From Rhodoferax sp. (lineage in GTDB: Bacteria; Pseudomonadota; Gammaproteobacteria; Burkholderiales; Burkholderiaceae_C), in the NCBI RefSeq assembly GCF_028688795.1, contig NZ_JAQTXM010000019.1, positions 30,255 to 94,254 of the forward strand: a DNA stretch of 64,000 bases. Reading direction: 5' to 3'. Positions 1-8,258 of this stretch are shown here, in pieces. Made by a program: the position numbers and the translations under genes. Positions within the stretch are counted from its first letter, which is position 1. Every line of letters starts with the position of its first letter. A model generated the notes under the pieces. It ran no database searches, was not told where the DNA came from, and saw nothing but the letters and a program-made list of their open reading frames with translations.

Positions 1-744
1 ATTGAGCGGCTGGGCTCCATGACCGAGTCCACCAGCAGCTTTCACACCCAGATGGAAGCCAGCGCCCGCTTGATCGAGCAAGCCAAATCCATCACCGAGA
101 TTGCGCCTGTCTTGAAAGACGTGGTAGGCGCCACCCGCAGCATGGCGCAAGACAGCCAGACCGCTCGCGACGCCTTGCAGGGCATGAAGAAAAAGGTCGA
201 AGCCACCGAGGCCGAGTTGAGCAAGCTGCACCAGGAGCTTGACCGCGTCAGCGCCCTGGCGCGCCATGATTCGCTCACCGGTGCACTCAATCGCCAAGGC
301 CTTGACGAAGCAGTGAACCGTGAAGTCTCCAAGGTCAGGCGCATGGACACTCCCCTGTGCATGGCGATGCTCGACATCGACAACTTCAAAAAACTCAATG
401 ACACGCTGGGTCATGCCACCGGCGACGTGGCGCTGGCGCACCTGGCGGCAGTGGCGCGTGAGGTGATGCGCCCACAAGACACGCTGGCCCGCTACGGCGG
501 CGAAGAATTCGTCATCTTGCTGCCCGACACGCCGCTGGACCGTGGCATTGAAGCCATGACACGGCTGCAGCGCGAGCTCACCAAACGGTTTTTCATGACG
601 GGTGCTGAAAAAGTACTCATTACTTTCAGCGCCGGTGTGGCGCAATTGGTGGCAGGCGAAACCGGGGCAGACGCCATCAAGCGGGCGGACCAGGCCATGT
701 ATCTGGCGAAGCGTGCGGGCAAAAACCGAGTGCTGGGTGCCTAA
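1..744 (+). CDS. Diguanylate cyclase, GGDEF domain (5' end probably outside window)
   Basis: Makes cyclic di-GMP from two GTP. The frame is open from base 1; the first ATG is at 19, but no ribosome site is visible there and the N-terminus reads as mid-protein helix, so the gene probably begins upstream. Counting from that ATG, residues 15-80 are a helical, coiled-coil-like linker and 81-240 a GGDEF domain. The active-site GGEEF lies at 160-164, and an RxxD (RPQD) five residues before it looks like an intact product-inhibition I-site, so the enzyme should be active and feedback-inhibited. The sensory part is not in view. It ends 15 bp before nnrU. Family assignment is secure; the input signal is unknown. 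Confidence 0.88.
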   Translation: MERLGSMTESTSSFHTQMEASARLIEQAKSITEIAPVLKDVVGATRSMAQDSQTARDALQGMKKKVEATEAELSKLHQELDRVSALARHDSLTGALNRQGLDEAVNREVSKVRRMDTPLCMAMLDIDNFKKLNDTLGHATGDVALAHLAAVAREVMRPQDTLARYGGEEFVILLPDTPLDRGIEAMTRLQRELTKRFFMTGAEKVLITFSAGVAQLVAGETGADAIKRADQAMYLAKRAGKNRVLGA

Positions 745-759
745 GGCAATGCACCTCGC

Positions 760-1338
760 ATGAACTACCTGCTGGCTGGCTTGACCATTTTTTTCGGCGC
801 ACATTCGGTGCGCCTGTTTGCGGATGGTTGGCGCACCCGGGTTCGCAACCGCTTGGGTGCCCAAACCTGGCGCGCGGGCTATTCGCTGCTGTCTTTGACT
901 GGGTTTTGCCTGATCGTGTGGGGGTTCGGACTGGTCCGGCAAGCCCCGATGCAACTCTGGATCCCACCCACTGGCATGCGCCACTTGGCGGCCTTATTGA
1001 CGCTGCTGGCATTTGTGTTGTTGGCGGCCGCCTATGTGCCAGGCAACCAGATCAAGGCGCGTGTGCATCACCCGATGCTGGCCGGTGTCAAGCTGTGGGC
1101 TTTGGCGCACCTGCTGGCCAACGGCAACTTGGGACATGTGGTGCTGTTTGGCACATTTTTGGTCTGGGCCGTGCTGTGCTATTTGGCAGCTGGACGCCGT
1201 GACCGGCTTGAGGGCACCGTGTACAGCGGGGGGCAAACAGGGGCCACTGGCGTCACGGTGGCGCTGGGCGTTGCCGGCTGGATTGCTTTTACTTTATGGC
1301 TGCATGGCTGGCTGATTGGCGTGCGTCCGTTTGGTTGA
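760..1338 (+). CDS. NnrU family integral membrane protein
   Basis: A 192-residue, mostly hydrophobic protein with about five to six membrane segments. The central HPMLAGVKLWALAHL block with its conserved histidines and the LLANG that follows is the NnrU family signature. NnrU was named from denitrification loci and is related to isoprenoid or quinone membrane enzymes of the NnrU/MAPEG-like type, but its biochemical role is not established. There are no denitrification genes nearby, so a nitrite or NO role cannot be inferred here. ATG at 760 directly follows the GGDEF gene, and the two could be cotranscribed. Confidence 0.85.
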   Translation: MNYLLAGLTIFFGAHSVRLFADGWRTRVRNRLGAQTWRAGYSLLSLTGFCLIVWGFGLVRQAPMQLWIPPTGMRHLAALLTLLAFVLLAAAYVPGNQIKARVHHPMLAGVKLWALAHLLANGNLGHVVLFGTFLVWAVLCYLAAGRRDRLEGTVYSGGQTGATGVTVALGVAGWIAFTLWLHGWLIGVRPFG

Positions 1339-1349
1339 TTCGTGCCTGG

Positions 1350-1565
1350 TCATGACTTCATGCCCATGACCCACTGAATCATGTACTTGGCGACAAAACC
1401 CACCATGCCAAAGGCCAGGCCCAGCATCATGACAAAAAAGCCGAATTTGCCGGCTTTGGACTCCCAAGCCAACTGCCCAATGATGAACAGCATGTAGAGC
1501 ATCAAGCCGCCCACGCCAAAGGTCATGCCAAAGGCGGCGATTTGTTCTTCTGTAAAACCAAACAT
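1350..1565 (-). CDS. Small two-helix membrane protein, DUF2788-like
   Basis: A 71-residue protein with two hydrophobic stretches, around residues 16-34 and 43-67, joined by a short basic loop (WESKAGK). It resembles the DUF2788 family of small beta/gammaproteobacterial membrane proteins, recalled from pattern and not searched. The longer open frame upstream is the DUF2189 gene read in another phase. ATG at 1565 overlaps the stop of that gene in a TGATG, typical of translational coupling, which fixes this start. Function unknown; probably cotranscribed with and perhaps a partner of the DUF2189 protein. Confidence 0.7.
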   Translation of the reverse strand: MFGFTEEQIAAFGMTFGVGGLMLYMLFIIGQLAWESKAGKFGFFVMMLGLAFGMVGFVAKYMIQWVMGMKS

Positions 1566-2416
1566 CAGTTCTTTTCCCGTTCTGGCAACCCAGTCACATC
1601 CAGCAGGTCGCGGTAAGCATGCCAGCTGGCATGCCCGAGCAGTGGCACCAGCAGCACCAAGCCAATCAGCGCCGTGGCAAAGCCGACAAACGTCAACACC
1701 ATGATGAGCGCACCCCAAATGGCCATGGGCAAAGGGTTGGCAAAAATCACCTGCCAGCTTGCTGCAATGGCCTGCCCAATGGAAATTTTCCGATCAAGCA
1801 ACAAGGGAATGGTGATCACAGTCGAGGCAAAAATGGGGGCCACCAGCGCACCGCCCAGGGCCAGCCATGCCTCAAACAACCAACCCTCTTTGGCCAGCAC
1901 CACATGCTCGACGAAGGCCATCGGTGTGGGAATGGGCACGGGTGCCAGCCAGGTGATCAAGCCGGCCGAAATGAGGACCCAGGCGGTGCCCGCCAGCGCC
2001 AGCAACACACCAAATCGCACCAGACGCCATTGCGCTTCGCCCCAAACCTGAATCCGGCCGCCTTGCCAGTTGAGCCAGGTTTTCAGCACCACCGAAAAAC
2101 TTGGCTTTTGTCCCCGCTCCAGGCCACGGCTCAAGGCATACAAGCTGGTGGCCAACACCGGCCCCACCAGCAAAAACCCGGAAAACGCGCCGGCCATGAA
2201 CCAGAAACGGTCATGCGCCACCCACAGCATCAGCGCCCCCACCAGAGCCATCGCCACACCGTGCACCACGCTGATCCAGCCACAGCGGGTCATGTCGCGC
2301 CAGGCCCGGCCCAGCCACTGCAAGGGCTGGCTTGGGTCAATGGTGCGCACCACAACGCTGTGGCTGAGCGGCGCTGTCATTTTCGGGGTTGGCGGGGAAT
2401 TTGGCATGGCGGGCAT
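1565..2416 (-). CDS. DUF2189 family membrane protein
   Basis: A 283-residue integral membrane protein with about six hydrophobic segments. It has the DUF2189 pattern: an N-terminal WLGRAWRDM stretch, then helices separated by SLYALSRGLERG and TWLNW-type loops. Family members of unknown function are common in proteobacteria. ATG codons lie at 2416 and 2407, and neither has a clear ribosome site. The stop overlaps the start of the following small membrane-protein gene. No regulatory site was recognised upstream. Confidence 0.78.
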   Translation of the reverse strand: MPAMPNSPPTPKMTAPLSHSVVVRTIDPSQPLQWLGRAWRDMTRCGWISVVHGVAMALVGALMLWVAHDRFWFMAGAFSGFLLVGPVLATSLYALSRGLERGQKPSFSVVLKTWLNWQGGRIQVWGEAQWRLVRFGVLLALAGTAWVLISAGLITWLAPVPIPTPMAFVEHVVLAKEGWLFEAWLALGGALVAPIFASTVITIPLLLDRKISIGQAIAASWQVIFANPLPMAIWGALIMVLTFVGFATALIGLVLLVPLLGHASWHAYRDLLDVTGLPEREKN

Positions 2417-2523
2417 GGATTAGGCGCTTGTGAACAAGTCGCTGAGGTGGCGGTTGAAAAATACAAAACGGGCTGATGTTGCCACAAGCCATCAACCGGC
2501 GCCGTGCCTCGCCTCAATAGCAA

Positions 2524-2560
2524 CAGGGGTGGCACCCGCTGCTTGCGGATGCCACCCCTG
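2524..2560. other. Perfect 11-bp inverted repeat (hairpin)
   Basis: CAGGGGTGGCA at 2524-2534 pairs with TGCCACCCCTG at 2550-2560, and CCGC/GCGG extend the stem inside the loop. It lies 33 bp beyond the stop of the Spy-like gene (minus strand). There is no run of T on either side, so it is not a standard intrinsic terminator; it could stabilise or end the Spy transcript. Confidence 0.5.
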
Positions 2561-2592
2561 ACCGTAAGCGGTGAAAGCCTGAACCCTGGCGA

Positions 2593-3150
2593 TTACTTGG
2601 CTGGGGGCATCGGCTGCATCGGGCCCTTGCCACCGCGAGCGCCATGGCCTCGTCCCTGACCCATCATGCTGTGGGCATCAAAGGTTTTTTGTTGCTCGGG
2701 CGTCAGCACGGCGTAGAACGCCTTGGTGGCTTCAGAGCGCTTGTCCATGGCGGCGTTCATCTCACCCATGTGCTGGGTACGCATTTCCTTCATTTTGTCA
2801 ATGCGCTCTGGCGTGGTGAGTTTGGCCATGTCAGCCATGGCGGCTGGCTGTTTGCCCATCATGCCGGCAGGTGCCTTATGTGCATCGATAAAACTGGTCC
2901 AGGCAGCTTCTTGTGAGGCCGTGATTTTCAGCTGGGCTTTCAGGGCGGCGTGACGCTTGTCCATCATGGCCTGCATCTTGGCCGGGTCCATTTTGCCCAT
3001 GCCACGGTGGCTCATGCCGTGGCCCTGCATGCCGCCACCCATCATGTCGCACTGAGCGCCACCCATGGGGCCCATGGGCGACTGCGAATAAGCCAAACCA
3101 GCAACCAGCAACAAACCAGCCACCAGGGAGATTTTCAAATTGGTCTTCAT
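2593..3150 (-). CDS. Spy/CpxP-like periplasmic LTXXQ protein, Met/His-rich
   Basis: A 185-residue secreted protein. A signal peptide (basic start, LVAGLLLVAGLAYS core) should be cleaved after about residue 22. The mature N-terminus is very rich in Met, Gly and His (MGPMGG, GGGMQGHGMSHRGMGKM). It then follows the Spy/CpxP helical fold with the LTPEQ form of the LTXXQ motif near residue 155 and a Gly/His tail. Relatives are ATP-independent periplasmic chaperones or metal-stress proteins; the Met/His content suggests copper or similar metal binding (inference, consistent with copA nearby). Three ATGs are in tandem (3156, 3153, 3150). The AAAGGAA ribosome site ends only 2 nt before the first and sits at normal spacing from the third, hence 3150. 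Confidence 0.78.
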   Translation of the reverse strand: MKTNLKISLVAGLLLVAGLAYSQSPMGPMGGAQCDMMGGGMQGHGMSHRGMGKMDPAKMQAMMDKRHAALKAQLKITASQEAAWTSFIDAHKAPAGMMGKQPAAMADMAKLTTPERIDKMKEMRTQHMGEMNAAMDKRSEATKAFYAVLTPEQQKTFDAHSMMGQGRGHGARGGKGPMQPMPPAK

Positions 3151-3349
3151 CATCATTTCCTTTAAGTTAGGGCCAATGACCTGAGAGTGGCATTGGCGTG
3201 AAAAGAAGTATGCGGCGCCCGTGTATCGCGCCCATGAGGCTGCGTGAAAGCTTTGTAAAGTTGTGCCAAGATTTGCCCGGATTGGCCAGTGATTGATGGG
3301 ATGATTGGCCGCCGCAAGTTTGAAAATTTATCTCTAGAAGGTTATCCCT

Positions 3350-4246
3350 GTGTTCAAGAACGTCATCATGTACCGCATCGCTCCGGGCTGGAGCATCACT
3401 GCCGAAGAAGTTGAAGGCCGTCTGCAAGACAACCACTTTGTGGAATGTGGCGCATCCCAGGAAAAATCCGTGGGCTGGAGCGAGCCGCGCGGCGAAGCCA
3501 ACGGACCACTGCTCGAAGTCGTCGCCGGCCAATGGATTCTGAAGCTGATGGTGGAAACACGCGCCTTGCCTGCCTCGGTGGTCAACCGCAAGGCACAAGA
3601 GCGCGTGGCCCAGATTGAAGCCAGCACCGGGCGCAAACCCGGCAAGAAAGAAACGCGCGACCTCAAAGACGACATTCGGCTGGAGCTGATGCCCATGGCC
3701 TTCACCAAGCAGGGCAGCACCCGGGTCTGGATCGACCGCGAGGCAAATTTACTCGTCACAGATGCGGGCAGCCAGGCGCGCGCCGATGAGTTGGTGACCC
3801 TGCTGGTGCAAAACCTGCCGGGTTTGGCCTTGAGTCTGGTCAACACCAAAGTGTCACCCAGCGCCGCCATGGCCGACTGGCTGGTGACGCAAGAAGCGCC
3901 ACAGGGTTTCAGTGTGGACCGCGAATGTGAGTTGAAAGCCGCTGACGAGTCCAAGGCAGCCGTGCGTTATGCCCGCCACCGGCTTGACACCGACGAGGTC
4001 AAACAACACATTGAAGGCGGCAAAATGCCGACCCGTCTGGCCATGACCTGGAACGACCGGGTGTCCTTTGTGCTCACCGAGGGCTTCCAATTGAAGAAAC
4101 TGGCGTTTCTGGACGTGGTGTTTGAGGGCGCCAGCACTGGCAAGGACGATGGTTTCGATGCTGATGTGTTGATTTCTACAGGCGAGCTGCAAAAAGCCTT
4201 ACCCGAGCTGCTGGAAGCCTTGGGCGGCGAACTGCCCTTGGCCTGA
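3350..4246 (+). CDS. rdgC: Recombination-associated protein RdgC
   Basis: A 298-residue protein matching RdgC over its full length, from the N-terminal MFKNVIMYRI through the KETRDLKDDI and RVWIDREANLL blocks. RdgC forms a ring around duplex DNA and restrains RecA-mediated recombination and replication-fork processing. The start is GTG at 3350, with AGAAGG 8-9 bases before it; no ATG fits the conserved N-terminus. The gene stands alone, followed by a palindromic AT-rich repeat. Confidence 0.95.
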   Translation: MFKNVIMYRIAPGWSITAEEVEGRLQDNHFVECGASQEKSVGWSEPRGEANGPLLEVVAGQWILKLMVETRALPASVVNRKAQERVAQIEASTGRKPGKKETRDLKDDIRLELMPMAFTKQGSTRVWIDREANLLVTDAGSQARADELVTLLVQNLPGLALSLVNTKVSPSAAMADWLVTQEAPQGFSVDRECELKAADESKAAVRYARHRLDTDEVKQHIEGGKMPTRLAMTWNDRVSFVLTEGFQLKKLAFLDVVFEGASTGKDDGFDADVLISTGELQKALPELLEALGGELPLA

Positions 4247-4314
4247 TTTTTTATATAAAATATAGCTCTAGACCTTATATAACAAGCGCAAGCAGCTATA
4301 TAAAATGTAGCATT
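4247..4314. repeat. Comamonadaceae-type AT-rich palindromic repeat, copy 1
   Basis: It begins at the rdgC stop. ATATAGCTCTAG...TTATATAACAAGCGCAAGCAGCTATATAAAAT carries the elements shared with the other copies in this window: an AGCTNNTAG-type arm, a central TTAT..A(A)TAAGCGC core and an AGCTAT arm flanked by A/T. It could fold into a stem-loop in the 3' end of the rdgC mRNA. Confidence 0.7.
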
Positions 4315-4366
4315 TTGCGCTTGATTTGCGGGGTTTGGCCCCCCGCTGGCCAGTGAAACAAGTCGG

Positions 4367-4558
4367 TTACTTCTTCATCGGGCAGGTGTTGATGCCCAAA
4401 ATGGTATAGAGCGGGCACCAACCCAGGGCACCGGTAGCCAAAGGCACAATGCCAATCCAACCCCAGACGCCGATGTTACCCGCGAGGGTCAAGCCGATCA
4501 GCACCAGACCAACGACGATGCGCAGAATGCGGTCAATACCGCCAGAATTTGATTTCAT
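4367..4558 (-). CDS. DUF2892 small membrane protein
   Basis: A 63-residue protein with a short basic start (MKSNSGGIDRILRI) and two hydrophobic helices around a GWIG turn, followed by GALGWCPLYTILGINTCP. This is the DUF2892/YgaP-transmembrane pattern, which often occurs fused to or beside rhodanese and Crp/Fnr genes. Two Cys residues near the C-terminus are conserved in the family. Function unknown, possibly membrane sulfur or redox chemistry. The upstream gap carries two palindromes that could be operators of the adjacent Crp/Fnr protein. Confidence 0.85.
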   Translation of the reverse strand: MKSNSGGIDRILRIVVGLVLIGLTLAGNIGVWGWIGIVPLATGALGWCPLYTILGINTCPMKK

Positions 4559-4574
4559 GAAAACTCCTTGAAGT

Positions 4575-4644
4575 CACAGGTTTAAAAATAAGACCTGTGT
4601 ATTACACCTGCTGCAAGGTGGCCAGGTCTGTGACTCAGGTCACC
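4575..4644. promoter_or_regulatory. Two palindromes upstream of the DUF2892 gene (candidate Crp/Fnr-family operators)
   Basis: CACAGGT (4575-4581) and ACCTGTG (4593-4599) form a perfect 7-bp inverted repeat around an AT-rich 11-nt spacer, 17 bp before the DUF2892 start. Further upstream, TGTGA-N6-TCACC (4629-4644) closely follows the TGTGA-N6-TCACA plan of Crp-type sites. The gene just beyond (5363-4695) encodes a Crp/Fnr-family regulator, so local control is a reasonable inference. Confidence 0.45.
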
Positions 4645-4694
4645 CAGCCCAGGACCTCATGGTCTGCCGCGTACCGGGCGCGGTCTGTCGGCGT

Positions 4695-5363
4695 TCACGC
4701 CGGGTTGGCACTGACCAAGGCGCGCAGGGCGGCACCGTTGATGATCTGAATCTGCTCGCGACCCAGGCTAACCCAGCCTTCACGCTCAAAGCGGCGCAGC
4801 AAGCGGGTGACAATTTCACGCACTGTGCCCAGTTCATCGGCCAGGGTTTGGTGGGTCACCAAAAGCTGTTGGCCACGGCCCAGCAAGGCTGCAGCCAAAC
4901 GGCGGTCGAGCTTCTGAAACGCCACCGCATCAATCAGCAAGGTCAGATCGGCCATGCGCTCGGCAAACAGGCCCAATACGTCGTTGCGAAACGCCGGCGT
5001 TTCCAGCCAGCGCTTGAACAAGTCAGGCGCAATCAGCATCAGGGTGCTAGGCTTGGTGGTGATGCCAAAGGCGCTAAGTGGTTGGGCGCGGAACAGGCAG
5101 GCGCTCGACACCAGGCACAACTCGCCGGGCACCACCCGGTAAAGCTCCAGTGAACGACCATCGCCTGAATTGCGCGACACCTTGATTTCCCCCGCCAGCA
5201 CCAACGGAAACCCCTGGCAAGCCGCGTTTTCGCTGAACAACACAGTGTTGGCGGGCACCTCAAAGGGTGCCAGGCCCGACCCAGGCGCATCAATGGCGGG
5301 TTGCACCTGCGCCAATGAGGGGTACAAATCTGTCAGCAGCGCCATTGATTCCAAATGGGTCAT
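4695..5363 (-). CDS. Crp/Fnr family transcriptional regulator
   Basis: A 222-residue protein: an N-terminal cyclic-nucleotide-binding-type beta-barrel (about residues 20-140, with FEVPANTVLFSENAACQGFPLVLAGEIKV) and a C-terminal winged helix (about 155-215, with HQTLADELGTVREIVTRLLR as the recognition region). The N-terminal cysteine cluster of true FNR is absent, so it probably does not sense oxygen through an Fe-S cluster; the ligand is unknown. The frame runs further upstream through the copZ region, but ATG at 5363 starts the family homology and lies 10 bp after the copZ stop. It is probably cotranscribed with the metal chaperone. Confidence 0.85.
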   Translation of the reverse strand: MTHLESMALLTDLYPSLAQVQPAIDAPGSGLAPFEVPANTVLFSENAACQGFPLVLAGEIKVSRNSGDGRSLELYRVVPGELCLVSSACLFRAQPLSAFGITTKPSTLMLIAPDLFKRWLETPAFRNDVLGLFAERMADLTLLIDAVAFQKLDRRLAAALLGRGQQLLVTHQTLADELGTVREIVTRLLRRFEREGWVSLGREQIQIINGAALRALVSANPA

Positions 5364-5373
5364 GCGCAGCGGC

Positions 5374-5571
5374 TCAGGGGGCAACGGTGTAACCTTCGTC
5401 AGCAATGACCTGGGCCAGGGCCTCACGCGGCTGCTCGGACTCGACCACCACGCTGTTGCTGCTGCGGTCAGCCTGCACTTCAGCCGTGCGGTCGAGCTGG
5501 CGCACCGCACGCACCACCGCTTTTTCACAATGTTCACAGGTCATGCCGGTCACGGTAAAGGTTTGCTTCAT
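5374..5571 (-). CDS. copZ: Heavy-metal-associated (HMA) domain copper chaperone, CopZ-like
   Basis: A 65-residue single HMA domain. GMTCEHC at residues 9-15 supplies the two metal-binding cysteines, followed by the [10 protein letters not shown] helix and a DEGYTV ending, the full ferredoxin-like beta-alpha-beta-beta-alpha-beta length. Such proteins carry Cu(I) in the cytoplasm to CopA-type ATPases. It is divergent from copA across a 77-bp gap, the usual arrangement for partners. The name is by family; Cu rather than another soft metal is inferred from copA. Confidence 0.85.
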   Translation of the reverse strand: MKQTFTVTGMTCEHCEKAVVRAVRQLDRTAEVQADRSSNSVVVESEQPREALAQVIADEGYTVAP

Positions 5572-5586
5572 TTCAATTCCTTGGAA

Positions 5587-5613
5587 AATACGCTGCGTTT
5601 AATAGCGCGTATT
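5587..5613. promoter_or_regulatory. Inverted repeat in the copZ-copA divergent promoter region
   Basis: AATACGC (5587-5593) and GCGTATT (5607-5613) are perfect complements separated by 13 nt, in the 77-bp gap between divergent copZ and copA. Position and symmetry suit an operator for a dimeric metal-responsive regulator. It does not look like the classical CueR box, and no MerR-family gene is in view. Confidence 0.4.
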
Positions 5614-5648
5614 GTGAACCTTGCCACCTTTTTCAGGCTCTACCTTCC

Positions 5649-7895
5649 ATGACAACACCCCAACTCTCACCGGACACCCTGCGCATTGACATCGGCATCC
5701 ATGGCATGACCTGCGCATCATGCGTGGGGCGGGCTGAGCGGGCGCTGAAAAAAGTGCCCGGTGTGCAAGAGGTGAGCGTCAATCTGGCGACCGAATCTGC
5801 CCGCGTGATGGTGACCGCTTCCGAGCAAATTGAAGCCCGGCTCCGGCGTGCCGTGCGCGATGCTGGTTACGAACCGGTGGCGGCCAATGCCGCCATTGAT
5901 GCGCCGTCCGAATCCAACTGGGCGGGTTTTGCACCAGTGGCTGTGGGGCTGGTGCTGTCCGCCCCGTTGATGTTGCCCATGCTGGGCACGCTTTGGGGTC
6001 AGCACTGGATGTTGCCCGCCTGGCTGCAATTTGCGCTGGCCACACCCGTGCAATTCATTCTGGGTGCGCGTTTCTACAAGGCTGGTTGGCATTCCTTGAA
6101 GTCGCTCAGCGGCAACATGGACTTGCTGGTGTCCATGGGCACCACGGCCGGGTGGACGCTTTCGATGTGGCTGTGGCTGAGCGCCACACCCGGGGCCATG
6201 CCCCACCTGTACTTTGAAGCATCAGCCGTGGTTATCACGCTGGTGCTGCTGGGCAAATGGCTGGAAGCGCGCGCCAAACGCCAAACCACTTCCGCCATCC
6301 GCGCCTTACACGCCTTGCGGCCTGACACAGCGCACCTGCTCGGTCTGGACGGTGAGGTGGATGTGCCGATCGACGAAGTGTTGGTGGGTGACGAGTTGGT
6401 GGTGCGCCCGGGCGAACGTTTCAGCGTCGACGCCATGGTGCTCGAAGGCATGACCCAAGTGGATGAATCCATGCTAACCGGCGAGCCATTTCCCGTGGCG
6501 AAAGCACAGGGCGACAAAGTCACCGGCGGCACACTCAATGGCGATGGCCGGGTGGTGGTGCAAGTCAAGGCAATTGGGGTCGACACGGTGCTGGCCAGCA
6601 TCATCCGGCTGGTGGAAGACGCCCAGGCTGCCAAGGCACCAATTCAGCGCCTGGTCGACCAAGTCAGCGCCGTGTTTGTGCCGGTGGTGCTGGTGGTGGC
6701 CTTGCTCACGCTGCTGGGCTGGTGGCTCACTGGCCATGCCTTTGAGGTGGCAGTGATCAACGCCGTGACCGTGCTGGTGATTGCCTGCCCCTGCGCTTTG
6801 GGCCTGGCCACACCGGCAGCCATCATGGCGGGCACTGGGGTGGCGGCAAAATTCGGCATTTTGATCAAGGACGCGCAGGCACTGGAGCTAGCGCACAAGG
6901 CCGACGTGGTGGTGTTTGACAAAACCGGAACCCTCACTGTGGGCCAGGCCCGGTTAACGGATTTTGTGGTGGCTGCAGGTGCGGACCAAAGCGCTTTACT
7001 GGCGATGGCAGCCGCTTTGCAGAGCGGTAGCGGTCACCCGCTGGCCAGGGCTGTGGTGGCAGCTGCCAATGAACAAAAATTGACGCTGCCCGGTGTCACC
7101 CAAATGCAATCCTCACCCGGCAAAGGCCTGCGTGGGCTGGTCAATGGTGACGATGTCCTGATCGGCAGCCTCCGCTGGATGCAGGCGCTGGGAGTTCAAC
7201 TCGGCGCCCTCGGTGACCGTTTACAAGACCTGGAAGCCCAAGGCGCCACCTTGGCCCTGATGGCCCGGCAAACACCCACCGGTTTGACGGCCCTGGCTTT
7301 GCTGGCTTTTGGTGATGAGCCCAAGGCCAGCGCCAGTGCGGCAATAACCACGCTGCGCGCGCGCGGCATCCGGGTCATGATGCTCTCTGGCGACAACACA
7401 GCCGCTGCGCTGGCCATGGCCAAACGTGTTGGTTTGCAGCCTGATGAGGTCATCAGCAACGTGCTGCCGGGCGACAAAGCGGCGCACATCGTCACCTTGA
7501 AGCAACAAGGTCACACCGTGGTGATGGTGGGCGACGGTGTCAACGATGCACCTGCACTGGCTGCCGCCGATGTCGGCATGGCCATGGCCAATGCAGGCGG
7601 TGGCACCGATGTGGCCATGCACGCAGCAGGCATCACCTTGATGCGTGGCGACTTGGCGCTGGTGGCTGCCGCGCTGGACATCTCTGACCGCACCGTGGCC
7701 AAGATCCGGCAAAACCTATTTTGGGCTTTTATCTACAACGTGGCGGGCATTCCGCTGGCCGCCTTTGGTTACCTGAACCCGGTGATGGCCGGTGCCGCCA
7801 TGGCCATGAGTTCGGTGAGTGTGATAAGCAATGCGTTGCTACTCAAACGCTGGCAACCAAAATCATCGAAAATTTCTTATAAAATAACGCTTTAG
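5649..7895 (+). CDS. copA: Copper-translocating P1B-type ATPase
   Basis: A 748-residue cation pump. It has one N-terminal HMA domain with GMTCASC at 19-25, then membrane helices, the TGEPFPV actuator loop, the CPC metal-binding helix ([10 protein letters not shown], around 379), the DKTGTLT phosphorylation motif (around 424) and the [10 protein letters not shown] hinge (around 627). CPC with GMTCASC identifies a P1B-1 Cu(I)/Ag(I) exporter, handing copper out across the inner membrane. ATG 5649. Odd point: the last ~14 residues ([11 protein letters not shown]) and the stop codon are encoded by an AT-rich palindromic repeat, so the native C-terminus has probably been replaced or extended. Confidence 0.95.
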   Translation: MTTPQLSPDTLRIDIGIHGMTCASCVGRAERALKKVPGVQEVSVNLATESARVMVTASEQIEARLRRAVRDAGYEPVAANAAIDAPSESNWAGFAPVAVGLVLSAPLMLPMLGTLWGQHWMLPAWLQFALATPVQFILGARFYKAGWHSLKSLSGNMDLLVSMGTTAGWTLSMWLWLSATPGAMPHLYFEASAVVITLVLLGKWLEARAKRQTTSAIRALHALRPDTAHLLGLDGEVDVPIDEVLVGDELVVRPGERFSVDAMVLEGMTQVDESMLTGEPFPVAKAQGDKVTGGTLNGDGRVVVQVKAIGVDTVLASIIRLVEDAQAAKAPIQRLVDQVSAVFVPVVLVVALLTLLGWWLTGHAFEVAVINAVTVLVIACPCALGLATPAAIMAGTGVAAKFGILIKDAQALELAHKADVVVFDKTGTLTVGQARLTDFVVAAGADQSALLAMAAALQSGSGHPLARAVVAAANEQKLTLPGVTQMQSSPGKGLRGLVNGDDVLIGSLRWMQALGVQLGALGDRLQDLEAQGATLALMARQTPTGLTALALLAFGDEPKASASAAITTLRARGIRVMMLSGDNTAAALAMAKRVGLQPDEVISNVLPGDKAAHIVTLKQQGHTVVMVGDGVNDAPALAAADVGMAMANAGGGTDVAMHAAGITLMRGDLALVAAALDISDRTVAKIRQNLFWAFIYNVAGIPLAAFGYLNPVMAGAAMAMSSVSVISNALLLKRWQPKSSKISYKITL

Positions 7896-7937
7896 CCCTT
7901 ATTAAATAAGCGATAGTAGCTATATATTTTATAGTGA
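7862..7937. repeat. Comamonadaceae-type palindromic repeat, copy 2 (overlaps the copA 3' end)
   Basis: AAATTTCTTATAAAATAACGC TT TAGCCCTTATTAAATAAGCGATAGTAGCTATATATTTTATAG has the same layout as the other copies: TAGCCCTTAT, a central AATAAGCG and TAGTAGCTAT arms. The first third is translated as the CopA C-terminus; the stop TAG is part of the element. Confidence 0.7.
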
Positions 7938-7993
7938 TAGCGTGCATTCAAAGGGGTAAGAACCCATCAGCTATTTTTGTCAGACACCAGACA

Positions 7994-8254
7994 TCAACGC
8001 GCGTCGGGCAGCTCAATCTTGACTTCCAGAACTTCCAGGTTATCTTGCCGTTCGAGGTTGACCTTGATGTCATCAGGATTGATCTTGATGTATTTGCTAA
8101 TGACCGCGATCAATTCCCGTTGCAGGTCCGGTAGGTAATCCGGGGTGGCGGGGTGGCGGCCGTTGCGCTCATGCGCCAGGATAATCTGCAGACGTTCCTT
8201 GGCAACGTTGGCGGTTTTTTTCTTCTCGCCGAGAAAAAATGAGAAAAAAGACAT
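7994..8254 (-). CDS. minE: Cell division topological specificity factor MinE
   Basis: An 86-residue Min[23 protein letters not shown] forms the membrane-targeting N-terminus, followed by the anti-MinCD helix (QIILAHER) and the topological specificity domain with [15 protein letters not shown]. It stimulates MinD ATPase and drives pole-to-pole oscillation, keeping the Z-ring at mid-cell. ATG 8254 begins at the family start; the extra in-frame residues further upstream lie inside minD. It follows minD by 4 bp, so translation is coupled. Confidence 0.96.
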   Translation of the reverse strand: MSFFSFFLGEKKKTANVAKERLQIILAHERNGRHPATPDYLPDLQRELIAVISKYIKINPDDIKVNLERQDNLEVLEVKIELPDAR

Positions 8255-8258
8255 GGTG

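Noticed and set aside
1619..2476. Long plus-strand frame of 285 codons opposite the DUF2189 gene
   Set aside because: Composition rich in Gln/His/Pro and no membrane or family pattern; the minus-strand frame is a clear membrane protein with coupled neighbour.
2524..2560. Hairpin as an intrinsic terminator
   Set aside because: Strong stem but no T run on either strand.
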